Source: Trichobilharzia regenti
Lineage: Eukaryota > Platyhelminthes > Trematoda > Strigeidida > Schistosomatidae
Direction: 5' to 3'
Assembly: GCA_944472135.2 (NCBI GenBank)
Contig: OX235268.1
Span: 10,732,589 to 10,796,588, forward strand
DNA length: 64,000 bases
Shown here: positions 25,137 through 38,900 of the stretch, piece by piece
Numbering within the stretch: position 1 is the first letter of the stretch
How the letters are laid out: each line of letters starts with the position of its first letter
Notes under the pieces: model-generated
Databases searched by the model: none
The model's input: the letters and a program-made list of their open reading frames with translations, nothing else
Told to the model about the DNA's origin: nothing
Translations under genes and position numbers: made by a program

Positions 25137-28100
25137 CAATTGTTCATAACATCAGAAAAATAACTTTCATGTTCGTTAAGCAGTCAGTATGTGTATTTGC
25201 ATTTAGATTTCGGCAAACGTAAGTCTTATTTCATTCTGATGAACACTTGATTTCCAAGGATGATCAACCAGGTTTCAGTTTCTTATTGAGTCACACCACT
25301 AATTACTATGAGAGAGAGATTGAATTCTGTGCCTAGTTCTGCATGCTTTTTGCGTTCACCATCCAACAGGATGCACTCTTACTTATACAAATATCTTTGA
25401 GCGCATAGCAAATGCTGTTTCTTCCTTCTAATTAATTATGAAAAAAGAAACCTGAAAATTGTAATGCACTGAAGTAAATGACGAGAGAACTCAAGCATCT
25501 TACATCTTTATTCTATACGCGCAGTGATTTGTTGTTGTGGCACCTGTCATCTTCTTGTTTGTGTTTCTAGTTGTACTCTTACACAAGATAAGGTTCTGTG
25601 TATGACTTCTCAAATGCATTGATTCAAGAATCATTGATTTTCAAATCTTTAACTGTTGCTGTTCGAATTAACCCATAGCATGATTATTAAGGTAATTGTG
25701 TGACAGAGTGTAGTTTGAATAAAAGTGTGTGGTGAGCACAGTTTTTATCCTAAGACACTTCAGGAGACATGAGTATTTACTCAGGGATCATCTGATCAAT
25801 TTGTAACATTAATTGTGCCGGTTTTCAGCTACAATATAACGCGTAGTATTATTTGATCAGCTCACGCTGACTTCGAAATTCCAGTGCTTACGCGATTACT
25901 TGTGATGGAAAGTACGCAAGTTATTTAGTGTTCATTCACTGAATATCTAAGAGATTCGTGGCAGAGAGTGGACATTTTGACTTCAGTGTTAGAGATGAAG
26001 ATAGGTGAAAAACGGTATGGCTGTACCCTTTATAATAAATTATGTAACCATTGCCAATGTGTAAAATATTTTAGGTAGTCTTCACTTGAAAATTATCGAT
26101 ATAACACTGATGCTGTCATGGGACGTTCACCAGAAAACATGATTCTATATAGTATTGTGAGAAATGACATCTGTGTCAACAGCTTACAACTGCAAAGAAC
26201 GGTATACCATTTGAGCTCCCATATGCTAGATGATACTTCTTGAAATTACCGTCAGTTTTTCAAAAGAAATGTGTTAGTTATTGATGAATTTGCCGAGAAG
26301 ACGTCTGTTTCAATAAATATGACTAGGAAAATCCACAACAATTTCAATAACTACACTAACATTTCACATAGACAAGTTGTTCATTTGCGAATCGGGGTAA
26401 TTTACTCACACATTTGCCAAATTTCCAAAAGTAGTAAATAAATATACTGAGAAAATTTCATTAAAATTTTTTCCCTACAAACAGGTTGGTTAGAAAGGCA
26501 ATGGTAATTGATTTTGTTTACAGCAAAGTGAAATGTATTGCGAGAAGCATAGAACTATTGTATTTTTGATGTTGCTGACTTAAAAGCTGTCTTTGGTCAC
26601 ATTATTTCCCCAGGCGCGATAGTCACAGGAACCACAAACCCAGTTTGCCTATGCATTTTGTAAATGAATCGACGGACGATTTTGAAGTTGATTCACCTGT
26701 AGCGACGTCAACTTTCTGAGCTTGATAAAGTATCTAAAAACAAGATATTTAGATGTAACGCTTCAAATCATATCAGTATAGCAATTCTTTCAGTGGCTAC
26801 GTTTCCCACTGGCATCAAACGATGTATCGCTTGGTTTCCCCCCTGTTTATCGCCTACAATAAACTACGGGATTAGTTTCACGTGTTTCAGGCCCAAATAG
26901 AATGCTAGTAAAAGCTCCTGGATATTTCAAACAATGATACTCATTTGCAGTAAACATATGACAAACAAACTGTCAGTGCTCTTTGAACGTCAGTTTCATT
27001 CGTTGTTAATATATAACCTCGCAAACTGCATCAATTTATATGATAAACAAACGGAGCATTGTCATCATGGGTAATAAAAATATTTGACAAATGCTTCATT
27101 TCAACGAATATTCAGGACAAACTCTGGAATAATGACTTTCTAAGAAGAAATTCACTTGAATAAATGCAAGTAGTTAAGGAGAAGATTAGATTTGCACATA
27201 TGACATTAAGTATAATGTCTTAAGTCTGATTTAAAGCCCGTAACCAACTTATTAGAAAATATAATATGTATGCACACAGTTAGCTAAGAGTAATACATTC
27301 ATCTTTTTAGTTCCATCGTTATTCCGGTATAACAGTATCAGCTTTAGATAAAGCATGCAGCTGCTTGTAGATGAAATACTGCTGAAACTTATTTCAAGAC
27401 TTTATATCCTTCTGCAATTTGTCATATTTGCCTGATATTAGCATAGCAATCAAGAGCACTTATCGACAGAAGAATCAAGACGAGTACCTTCATCTTGTAC
27501 ATATCCTATGTGGATTAGTACAATGTAACTAGATTCCAGATTTTACGCCAATTGCTCATAGCCCGTCGGAATGCTACAAATGAGGAAATTTTTTTCAACC
27601 GTTTAGGTTTTTTACAAACTTCATGGAATTCCTCACATTAATAAACTTGAACAAATCTAAGGTTCAGGTTTTACATGGATGACAGACGGTGAAGCTTATA
27701 AAAGTAGACATTCTGGTGAGCAGTGATAGTTTGTTTGGGTATTACTGTATGACGTATTTAGTAATACTAGTTCTTAGTCAACTGTGATTAATTCCAAAAA
27801 AACCAAGTGATAGTAAACTTTGTGTGATAAAGAATTTCAATGGATATTTGGGAGAAATTCGCTTAGTTAGTATCTTCCACTAATATACTCAAAGCAATGA
27901 AACTCATAATCTGTGCTTTGTATCAGGGTTTGCCTTTGTTTCATATAAAGCACAGCCTCAGGGTTTTATCCTATGAGGAATTAATTTCATATGAGGAACC
28001 AGTGTTTGATTTTATAGCCTTTAGAGGGAATTAAATACTGGTTTGTCTTCATAACATTTTCAACAACAAGCATCGCTATTTATATACATTCGAATACACA

Positions 28101-29114
28101 ATAAGAGTGTCAAAATATTTTATTTTTATTCAAGTGAACAAGTCCTGGGGGTAAATAGAGTTTCACGTTTCATTGTACAAATAACATCTGTTTTGTTTAC
28201 CCGGAAAATTCTGTCCCACATTTTTTAAAATTTTAATGTTTGTGAACAGCCTTGATATTGGGATTTTATAGATGTCATTGGCAAAATCGAAATTAGCTAT
28301 TCAAAAGTGCACCTCAGTTTCAAGTTAACTGGCAGCCTTTCATGACATACAAAAAAATCTCCTGAAATAAAGTTCAATTACGACACTAAAAGTAACACCT
28401 TTCCATAATTTATAGTAGTTAGCTCAACGGCAGAAGAACGAATATTAACCTCCCAACACCTTGTCTTGACGCGTGTATGCATCAAACAAATTTACGCAAA
28501 TTCAAGCATAGAGTTTTTCAGTAGTTTTAGTTACCGAACACCTAATTCACTCAAATGAGATATTGGAAAAGGATTTTTGACTCCTCCTGACTATCCAACT
28601 TTAATTCAGATTGCAGTGATTAATATCGTCATGCTTTTTGCCTGTTTTCTTCTTCCTTTTTATAGTGGTAAAAGCGGACGATATCCAAGTGTTGCTGAAC
28701 TTAAATAAAATGTTTTATTTATTCTTTCACTTCAAAAACAATTTTCGTGGGATAAATTTCTGATAACATTTTTATTGTTGGTCGATGCACCTATTGACAT
28801 AACTTGAAATATATGCTTATCTTTAAATGGATAGTTCTATTTTCTGTACTGTTTCCACTTTCGGGAATAACAAAGTGACTTTTTCACGATGGTTGATTTT
28901 GTGTCATTTGGATATAATGAATGAGTGAACACAGAATGTAACAAGGAGAATATCATGAAATCTGAGTTGCACAGCAAAACAGGTGAAAAAATGACTTCGA
29001 GCAATGAACTGTTTACATTGTATACAGATGATTATAGAAACATGAATACTGATTAGTGTAGATTGACAGGTTAATCGTGGTCATGGAATTAACATGCAGT
29101 TCAAGCAATCGAAC
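25137..29114. other. Inner left arm without recognisable genes
   Basis: Paired with 35,937-39,902 at about 90% identity. I see no repeat family, gene or RNA that I can name. Similarity ends abruptly at 29,114. Confidence 0.6.
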
Positions 29115-29459
29115 TCAACTTGAAAAAAAAGCCGGGTGAAGGGAGATCAGTGGGAATCTAAAGGCAAATATCCTCTTCATAACCCGCATGCTGGATTAAT
29201 TTAAGTTGTTTTGCAAACTAATCAAAATCGACAAAACTTGGTCAGAGTTCACAGGCGTTTGCTGAGTATAGGAAAACGATATACAAAGAGACAGTTCTGC
29301 TAAAAACGAACTATCAATGACTACTGTAAAATTTATTAAACACTTGAAATCTATAGCGATTGCGTTGGTCATGCAAACAACTTTTTCTGAAGTACAATTT
29401 ACATTACGTATAAATAGTAGTTGAAAATATTCTACTAAACTTTACGGAGAAATTCAGCA

Positions 29460-29640
29460 TTCAGCCTCAGTGGCTGAATGGGTTAACGGGTCAACCATCT
29501 CGAAACGTGAAAGTGATGGATTCGTAGTGCTGAAGAGTCCCTAACTAGAACAGAACAGCTTTTCAGTGCCTCCTGATTTTCAGTGGTTCTCTAACTGATG
29601 TTAGTCAATTCACGACTCAACCTGAAAGCGATCAAATTTT
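29460..29640 (+). mobile_element. Decayed Sm-alpha-like SINE in the spacer
   Basis: A tRNA-like head (gtggctgaatgggttaacgg) near 29,470 is followed by ctgaagagtccc at about 29,530, a degraded closing strand, and the family tail with 'ctcctgattttcagtgg'. In intact Sm-alpha copies this part folds as a hammerhead ribozyme (CTGANGA, stem II, GAAAC). Here the GAAAC box reads gaaca or gaacag, so it is likely inactive. It lies about 350 bp inside the left breakpoint and has no partner in the other arm. Confidence 0.55.
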
Positions 29641-32600
29641 CGCAGACCAATAATTGAAAATAGAAAAATGGTGATCTAACTAACCACCGGGGGCGGATAA
29701 AATACTTTGAAGCGGCCGATCATGAGTTCATTGATGCATAACGCCATGTACAGCTGATTGATTGTGATGAGTAGTTGGATAACACTGTCACGTTCAATGG
29801 TAGTCCTTGAGAACCAGATCGAAGTAATTTAAACAACGGACTGTCATCTCACTCGTTCGGAGCTCACATCATCATCATCGGTAGTGTACTCCATCCGACT
29901 CAGTGCAGAAAGCCATATCTGTTTGGGTGGTGATCTGAGTAGTTTCTGTTTCTCAAAGTAACTGTTGTAAACTTTCACGACAATCTTTAATACTTGCATG
30001 ATCTGAAAATCTTTAATTTAATTTTGCTTTTGAGTTTGTTCTAAACCGACAAACTCATCCAAATTTTGTCCTTTTTGACACCATCTTCAAGGCTTTTAGA
30101 AACCACCATGGATGAAGTATTCCTTTCTCTTAATGAACCTCTTTGTAATTTAGAGTATGCAATAAGCTTATGCGTTCTTCTTAATAAAGTTACTTTATTA
30201 TACTATTATTATTAATATTCACTAGAGTTGCTAGTGTAGAAAAGCACTACATCCACATTTTAACATGTTCCCTCCTGCCTTTTTTTGTTGGCTCCACGGT
30301 ATCTCTTCAAACCACCCCCTCTACATCGCATTTCAACACAAGCTCATGTAGACATTTCCCCTTTCCGGGTTCTACTGAATGCGTGTTATGTCACTCGACG
30401 ATGGTCTTTTTAACGTGTGTGCAGTCAATCTCCATTTCTTTCCATATATTTGTTGGGCTAAAATTTCCTGTCTGATGTGTTGCCCCTCACAGTTCTTTGT
30501 TGCTTACCCTCTCTAACCAACCATTTGGTCTTCAGTATTCACCAGAGACAGGCGTTTATGAAGGCCTGCAGTCTGTTGGAAATGATTTTGGTGGCGCCAA
30601 GCGTCAAGTCTTCCAACCACACAGAAGCAGTGACTTCACACTTTAGTGTTACAGACCTCAATCGTGTTCTTCATAGTGAGTGCAGTAAATATCTACATTG
30701 ATTTTAGATAAATAAAGGACTGCACCTTGCTTTTCTAATGTGATCCTGCCTTTGATATCTTCATCCGTGTCTCCATCTATTTTTCAGTAAACGGTGTTTT
30801 CAAACAGGAATTGAATACCCGTGGTACACATCAGAAGTGGGCGTTTGAATTCCGACTCTGGCAGTGAGAGAAGATCAGACTGTTTACAAATTACCTCCTA
30901 TTAAATGAAACCACTGCGGCAACTTGCCAGCAGTCTGATCTCCCACAACGGTTGTCCTCAAAGATTCACGAAAAGTGTGAAAGGTGTGAAGGCGCAAACA
31001 TCAATTAAATCACAGTTGGAAAAAAGCTCGTCTTCATTGATCTAGATTTAAAAGGTGACAGCATTGAAGCAAACTAAACATTTGGAAAGAAGGCCCCCTT
31101 CCAAGCTCCCGACATACTAGCTTGCCCTAATTAGAAATTCATTTTTTCCCAAATAACTATTTCTACTAAGTGCTCCTCAAACAAGCCTAAGCTGTTCATC
31201 TAGACTGTGTTTACACTAGATCATTCTAGTTCCATTGACCAAAGAAGAACCGGTTGATATAGGAGTTTTTTGCACTATGCTCCTTTCAAGTCGTAAGGAA
31301 ATGAAATACTACAACTTGTTTTGCTCTCCTCGGTAGGAATTATTGCAGGATTCACACTGATATATTTGTCAGGGGTTTGTTTCAATTGCTTTACTTCTAT
31401 TTTTCATAATGAAGAGCATTACAATATCACTTTCTGGTAACAAATGAGTACTTTCCATTTTTAAATTCTCTAATTTCTAGAAGAGACAGCCACCCTGGAT
31501 TATAGGAAGCTCCTTAATCTGATGAGTTCTACACTTGCGTTTCCATCACACCTTCTTAATCGGTGTTACATTTTAGAAAAAGATCCATTGTCAGTGCTTG
31601 AATTTCTTATCTATTCAACAAATTCTGAAATATCCTTCATCCCGTGTTTCACCAAATTACATGATACTTGGGTTTCGAAATATCTAGCAATTGAGGAGGG
31701 GGGAACCATTTCGAAGCATATTTGTCAGGCCACGTAATCCTGGCGTTTTCGTACTAGTAAGCTTGCGTAATTCTCGTACCTTGTTAGATACAACATTGTT
31801 GCTTCATCATCCTTAATACTTCTAAATCTTTGCTGCTTGGTCCAGGGAATTTTAGAATATCCATGGTGAAGATGTGTACCGTTCTATTTGTGTAAATATT
31901 CCGTCTTATCCATGATTACTACTCAAAAACCATCATTAAGGTTAGCGATTACTGCATGTTTTATTTTACTGCAGATTATGGAAGTCTTTACAATGAATTG
32001 TGATCAAAATGTTGCTTGAATTCTTCTGAGCGACCGCAAATTCCTAGCAACAATCAACCAAATTTGACTTAAGTGTTTCTGTGCCCTACTCTGACGAAGG
32101 TATCAGTTATTCAGTTTACATAGAGAAGTATTCGAACTGAAGTCGAATGTATGTCATTTCTCATGTAGAGCTGAAGATTCCAGAATCCATGTGAAGAAAT
32201 CAGTCCTGTTTCATCAGAGGAGAAGCATACAGCCGCTTTCATTATCATGGCCATCACTTCATGCATTTCAAAATCTTTCAACACCGTCTGCAGTTAAAAA
32301 ATGTTATTGCTTCGATCATTATATTATTTGTTTTTACTCACTTCAAATTGTTTTTGCAGAATCAATTTCATCTTTTAACTGCGCATCACTTAACCCTCTT
32401 GGTTTTACGATATTTCTGTATTGTATTCAATTATTCTAGATATTCCCCCTCTTTAACTGTTGCATTAATTTCTTGATTTATATGACATTTGATCTAGTGA
32501 CACACAAATGGCTATTAAGATATGGGCATGTTTCTTACGGCAGCATGTGTGTCACATTGACTGAAGTTCACTACGAATATGAGTGTCTCTTAGCAGTCAC

Positions 32601-33587
32601 TCCTAAATATTACATATGTGCACTGCACAACTTCCTGTAGACCTTTTTGGAAGTATCATTTTTGGCTCAATGGAAATGCCTAATTTGGGAATTTCGCTAC
32701 GTTTTGTATCAGTAAATGGTTCCAGTTTCGGGTGTTTTTGGAAACTTTAATTGATGTACTGGTATATTTATTAAAATGAGAATGAGCATATACGCTTTGA
32801 TTTTTCTCTATCTAACAAATTGTTTTGCATCTTACTTGAAATTCGGCCTTTTTTTAAATAATAATTTCTGACGAATTGGGCGATGATCGTTTAAATTCTT
32901 TAATATTACAAAACCTATTGACTCCTCGACCTTTATGTGATATTGATAATGATTCGATAGATGTTCAAATGTTATGTATGCGCACTATTTGCCATATGAT
33001 TATTGTCACAAACATGAATATTTCGATTTCCCGTCGCAATGGTCCTCATGAATCTGTTTAGTCGCTCAGCCGCCAGGAGTAAATGTCAGCGGACTAACTG
33101 GCTATTTCTAAATTTCAACAATGATAAGCTCTGTGCAATATGAACGCCTTTTTTTTAGAAGGGCCCTACCTTATTTGGCGATGAAATTGTACATCACTCG
33201 GAATTTCTAGCTTAATGATATATTCTGAATACAAATGACCCGTTATTCTGAAGTTACTGAAATGTAGAGGCTATTCAGAAAATTGGAGTTATTTCCTTAT
33301 CTTGTGAAAAACGTTATTTGTTTGAGATATTTTCAAAAGTGACTTACATTCCTCTGATATTGCATGAAAAATGGAGATGTACATTAGCTACTAATTTTAC
33401 TCATTTATGCATTATAATACAGTTCTATGTCAACCATAATAAAAGAAAATTTTATAATAACCTCAATTTCTTAGACTGAAATTCCTGAAAATAATGTAAG
33501 GAACTAATCTATGTGGTTATCATGTAATGAAATTACTTTTTCCATCGCTGCTTCCTGATTCCGCTTTGTTAATGCTGTCTGGTTTGA

Positions 33588-33610
33588 ATATATATATATA
33601 TATATATATA
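33588..33610. repeat. (AT)n microsatellite in the spacer
   Basis: About 11-12 AT units, uninterrupted. Confidence 0.95.
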
Positions 33611-33859
33611 CCTAAACTTCATTCATTCTCATATATTACGTGCCTAAGTTTTTAATATTTTCTATTTTCGAAATCGGCGAAACAATATCAGCTTAATGCA
33701 GAGGTCATAAATACTCACAATTCAGTCGCCATTTGAGGTTTTCTTCAGAATTCGGCTCGTGGTATAACTTATTGGTCTTCTCAGAGAATGATGAACTCAC
33801 CTAAATCGCCTTCTACATACTTGGTCAGCGGTAGGAGCGCTGTTAGCCTATTGTACATT

Positions 33860-35190
33860 TTATCACCCCTTATTCTTTCAGGAAGCCTATTTCGTTTTCA
33901 CTAAACGGCAAGATTTGTTGTTTGAAAAAAATATTTCGTGATGTCCTAAGTCTCTGAATCGTACGAAAGAAGTGACTTCACATTGATGCTGAAAAAACGA
34001 AATTTCTCTCATGATGTGTCTGCGAATTCCCACAATGCCTTGAAGTAGTTAACATGTCTCCATACTTTTCTACTCTGCCACCGTCAGCTAGAAATCAGCC
34101 ACGTGTATCGACTCCCCTCAGATGCGGGAATGAAGTGACCTCCCTCAAAATCCTCCCGTTGATGTTGACTGTTGCTAATTGTTGGGTACGTATCTTCATA
34201 ATTTCTGTCTCTTCCATGTTTTTCATGTCTCTGCAGCTTCTTCTGACAACTTGTTTCTTTGAGGCAGTATATCTTCAGATTTGCTTGACCTATGAAATCC
34301 AGTGAATCTTGCCTCACTCTTGTATTCACTCAGAGCGACTGAGTGATCTTTCCTCTCTGATTCACTGCACATCTGTTATCGTCATGTACTTATTGAGTGC
34401 GGGTGACAAAAGTACGGGGACTCCGCAGTCCTGAAACAGTTTTCTAAATGCTTCATAGTCAACGTATTTGAAAGTTTTTTACGAAGTGAGTGACTCTGAG
34501 GTAGACAGATGACTGTCATCATATGTTGCCTTAGGTGATTTGTGTCTCTACAATTCGCTTTTATTGAGTCCAGCTTTCTCTGGGAGGCGTTCTGAATGGA
34601 AATCACCTTCCAGTCGTTTGGAAACTGTGCAAACTTGCAAAACCTCATGTCCCATTTTCATAATGTTGAACAAAAGGTTGATATCTGCATATTTGTTGAA
34701 GACATTGTGTTTTTTTTTCAATTTATCTGCGAAAATTCCATTTCATACTGCTTCTTTTCTAGATCTCAGTAACTTTATGGCGTTCAACACTTCTGCTTGT
34801 GTGAGGACATCAGCGTTCACCCCTGGTCCTTTATTCTCCTTCCTTTTTCCATCTCCGCACCGCTTCATCGGGTACTCCGTCATCACCATATAATCTGTGA
34901 ACTTCCAGGTATCAGGTGTCAGACAGTTCGTGCGTTACCCTTCCTTGTATTTTAAAGCAACTGATGCTTCTTCTGTGCAGCTTCCTCTGTTGATGTTCCT
35001 CAATATCTTCAGATTTACCCTGAAAATCTCAAGGAAGTTGTTATTTCTAATTGTGCTCTTAAGCTTGCGGCTGCTGATTTCGAATTGTGGTCCGTCTGCA
35101 GCTTGTTACAAAACTTTCATCTTCAGATTTCCCCATTTGTCACTTGTGCTTGTGAAAACCCAAACAAATGACCTTTTCTCTCTGAAGGAG
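33860..35190 (-). pseudogene. Decayed RTE-clade LINE remnant in the spacer
   Basis: Minus-strand frames, from 35,190 downwards, give pieces in the order of an RTE-type reverse transcriptase. LTQAEVLNAIKLLRSRKEA (about 34,830-34,760) matches the 't.eEi..AIk.lksGKA.G.D.ip' segment. FPNDWKVISIQ (about 34,620) matches the 'vP.dWk.g.i' segment. YVDYEAFRKLFQDCGVP (about 34,460-34,410) matches 'FIDY.KAFDs...L...lr.yGvP'. VNINGRILREVTSFPHL (about 34,180-34,130) matches the 'ltl.g..LeeVe.FtYLGS' segment. A worn C-terminal part reaches about 33,860. Sections including the catalytic FADD box are missing. Unique to the spacer. Confidence 0.6.
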
Positions 35191-35936
35191 AAGTAAGCAA
35201 ACGTTTTTCAGCTTAGATTATGGCTACAACGTCAGTCGATAAGAGTTAAGGGTGGAAATTACGCAGCAGTGAAGTATAAAATTCAGTCAACCAACTCAAA
35301 GTTATATCACTCTTCATATCAAAATGTGGGGAAAATTCTGGGTTCTTTGATAGATAAGTGTTGAGAAAAATGGGCGAATAGCGAAGTGAATCAATCCTAC
35401 ATCTCTGATTTTTCAAAGTAATTTCACCCATCATGCCTATCAGTTTATGACTACTATTGTTAGTCTTGTCTTGTATTTTCCAGTTTCAGATAAATAAACA
35501 TGATGTGTAGTCGATTAGCATGTACAAATGAGCGATAATTTTTTTTCATTTCGATTCATTGTTCTTGGGACTACTTGCTTTCTTGAAATGTTATTTTATC
35601 AGGACGAAAAAAGCAAAAGTAATAACACATTCTTGTAAACATCGGACATCCTTGTACGTTTGTCCAGGTACAATTTCCGATACCCTAAATGTAGACACTG
35701 TTGTTTTTACAGGAAAAACTTTTCTTAATTCAGGTTAACATTTGTACACTCTGCATCGTTTATGATGACACTCTGTAAGTCGTTTTGCCGGTAGAGCACA
35801 AAAACTTGTAACGTAATTCACGGTAATGTAGAACAACAGTGCCATTTTTCCACTGTAGATTCCAACTGGATTTATATTTATAGACAATATTCATATGTCT
35901 GTCGACTGCATGTTTTACTGTTGTTTCTTCAAAACT

Positions 35937-38900
35937 GTTTGATTGCTTGAATTGCATGTGAATTCCATGATCACGACTTACCTGTCCGTATACACTAATC
36001 AATATTCATGTTTCTATTATCAGATGTATGCAATGTAAACAGTTCATCGCTTGAAATTACTTTTTCACCTGCTTTTAACTGTGTAACTCAAATTTCATGA
36101 TATTCTCCTTGTTACATTCTGTGTTCACTCATTTATTATATCCAAATGACACAAAATCAACCATCGTGAAAAAGTCACTTTGTTATTCCCGAAAGTGGAA
36201 ACAGTACAGAAAATAGAACCATCTATTTAAACATAAGCATATATTTCAAGTTATGTCAATAGGTGCATCGACCAACAATAAAAAAGTTATTAAAAGTTTA
36301 TCCCGCGATAAAATGTTTAAAAAGAAAGAATAAATAAAACATGTTATTTAAGTTCAGCAACACTTCAGTTTCGTTCGCTATGGAGACAACTAAATGGAAG
36401 AAGAAAACAGGAAAAAAGCATAAGGATTTTTAATCACTGCAATCTGAATTAAAGTTGGATAGACAGAATGAGTCAAAAATCCTTTTTCAATATCTTATTC
36501 AAGTGAATTAGGCGTTCTGAATCCGTATAATTTATATAATGCATACACGTCAACGCAGGGTGTTAGGAGGTTTGTAGTAGTTCTTCTGCTATTGAGCTAA
36601 CTACCAAAAATTTTGGAAGGGTGACACTTTTAGTGTCATATTTGCATTTAATTTTAAGAAGATATTTTGTGCTTAGAATAGTTTAGCAAATGTCATGAAA
36701 CGCTGCCAGCTAATTTGAAAGGAAACTGCGCTTTTGAATAGGCGAATTCGATTTCGCAAATGCGATCTAGAACATCCTAATATCAAGGTTGTTCACAGGC
36801 CTTAAAATAAAAAAAGATTGGGACAGAATTTTCCAAGTAAATAAACAGGTGTTATTTGCACAGTGAAACGTGAAACTCTATTTACCTGAGGAAATCGATC
36901 ACTTGAATAAAAATAAAATATTTTGACACTCTTATTATGTATTAGACTGTAAATAAAAAGCGGTGCTTATAGTTGCAAATATGTTATGAAGGCAAACCAA
37001 TATTTAATTCCCTCTAAAGGTTATAAAATCAAACAATAGTTCCTCATCTGAAACCAGTTCCTCATAAGATAAAGCCCTAAGGCTCTGTTTTATTTCACAC
37101 AAGGGGACACCGTCATACAAAGCACCGATTATGAATTCCTTTGCTTTAAGTATATTAGTGGAAGATACTAACTAAGCGAATTTCTCCCAAATATTCATTG
37201 AAATTCTTTATCACACCAAATTTACAATCAGTTGGTTTTGTGGAATTAATCACCGCTTGACTAAGGACTAATGATACTAAATACGTGATGCAGTAAACCC
37301 GAACAAACTGTCGCCGCTCACCAGAAGGCACACTTTTATAAGCTTCACCTCCTGTCATCGAAATACAACCTAATAGTTGAAATAATTTCGTCATTGGTAG
37401 CATTCCAACAAACTACGAGAAATTGGCCCAAAATCTGAAATCTAGTTACATTGTACTAATCCACATAAGATGAGGGTACTCATTTTGAGTTTTATGTAGA
37501 TAAGTACTCTTGACTGCTATGCTGATATCAGAAAAGTATAACAAATTGCACAAGAATGTAAAGTCTTGAAATCAGTATCAGCAGTATTTCATCTACAAGT
37601 AGCTGCTTGCTTTATCTAAAGCAGAGGCTGTTATACTGGAGTAACGACGGAACTAAAAAGGTAAAAGTATTAGTCTAAGTTAATTGTGTGCGTGTATTAC
37701 CTTATCTAAGAACTTGGTTACGGGCATGAAATCTGACTTCAGATATTAAACTTCAAGTCATATGTGCAAATCTAATCTTCTCCTTAACTACTTGCATTTA
37801 CTCAAGTGAATTTCTTCTTAGAAAGTCATTATTCCAGAGTTTGTGTTGAATATTCGTTGAAATGAAGCATTTGTCAAAGTTTTTTATTACTCAAGATGAC
37901 ACTGTTCCGTCCGTTTATCATATAACGTGATGCAGTTTGCGTGGTTATATATTAACATGGAAGCAAATTGATGAGCAAAAAGCACTGACAGTTTGACTGT
38001 CATGTGTTTACTGGAAGGACGTCTCATTGTTTTTGAAATTCTGTAAAATCTAGGAGCCTTTACGAGCATTTTATTTGGGTCTGAAATATTTGAAACTAAT
38101 CCCGTAGTTTATTGTAAGCGATAAACAGGGGGGAAACCAAGCGATACATCGTGTGATGCCAGTGGGAAACGTAGCCACTGAAAGAATTGCTATACTGATA
38201 TGATTTGAAGCGTTACATCTAAATATCTTGTTTTGAGATACTTTATCAAGCTCAGAAAGTTGACATCGCTACAGGTGAATCAACTTCAAAATTGTCCTTC
38301 GATTCATTTGCATAATGCATTAGCAAACTGGACTTTTGGTGCCAGTGACTTTCTCACCTGGGGAAAGAATATGACCGAAGACAGCTTTCAAGTCACCAAC
38401 TTCCAAAATACAATAATTCTATGCTTTTCACGATACATTTCACATTACTGTAAAGAAAATAACTTACCATTGCCATACTCTATTAGCTGTTTGTCGAAAA
38501 GAAAATTTTTAATGAAATTTCTCAGTATATGTATTTACTGCTTTTTGAAATTTGGCAAATGTGTGAGTAAATTACCCCGATCCGCAAATGAACAACTTGT
38601 CTATGTGAAATGTTAGTGTAGTTATTGAAATTGTTGTGGATTTTCCTAGTCATATTTATTGAAACAGACGTCTTCTCGGCAAATTCACCAATAACTAACA
38701 CATTTCTTTTGAAAAACTGACAGTAATTTCAAGAAGTATCATCTAACATATGGGAGCTCAAATGGTATACCGTTCCCTGCTCTTGCAAGCTGTTGACACA
38801 GATGTCATTTCTCACACTACTCTATATGATCATGTTTTCTGGTTAACGCTCCATGATAGCATCGGTATTATATCGATAGTGTTCAAGTGAAGACTACCTA

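Larger units (their letters stand above)
2766..29114 (+). repeat. Left arm of a giant imperfect inverted repeat
   Basis: This stretch is the reverse complement of 35,937-64,000. Matched anchor points read by eye (left with right) are 2,766 with 64,000; 9,344 with 57,081; 14,181 with 52,266; 17,521 with 48,210; 21,241 with 44,212; 26,821 with 38,150; 28,861 with 36,191. Order is colinear throughout. The sum of paired coordinates drifts from about 66,770 to about 65,050 in steps that match insertions present in only one arm. Typical identity in the stretches I aligned is about 85-93%, with two tracts near 98-99%. The inner end falls at about 29,114, where similarity stops abruptly. The outer end is not in the window. 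I infer an old inverted segmental duplication. Confidence 0.95.
29115..35936. other. Unique spacer between the palindrome arms
   Basis: The reverse complement of sequence left of 35,937 shows no similarity to sequence right of 29,114, so the arms end here. The spacer is about 6.8 kb. It contains a decayed Sm-alpha-like SINE near 29.5 kb, an (AT)n tract at 33,588-33,610 and an RTE-like LINE remnant on the minus strand at about 33.9-35.2 kb. Between 29,640 and 33,580 I see only short broken frames (the longest about 80 residues) and no recognisable gene. Confidence 0.8.

Noticed and set aside
38233..38616. 127-residue open frame as a possible host gene
   Set aside because: The mirror in the left arm (about 26,355-26,740) does not keep the frame open, there is no recognisable domain, and AT-rich sequence of this size gives such frames by chance.
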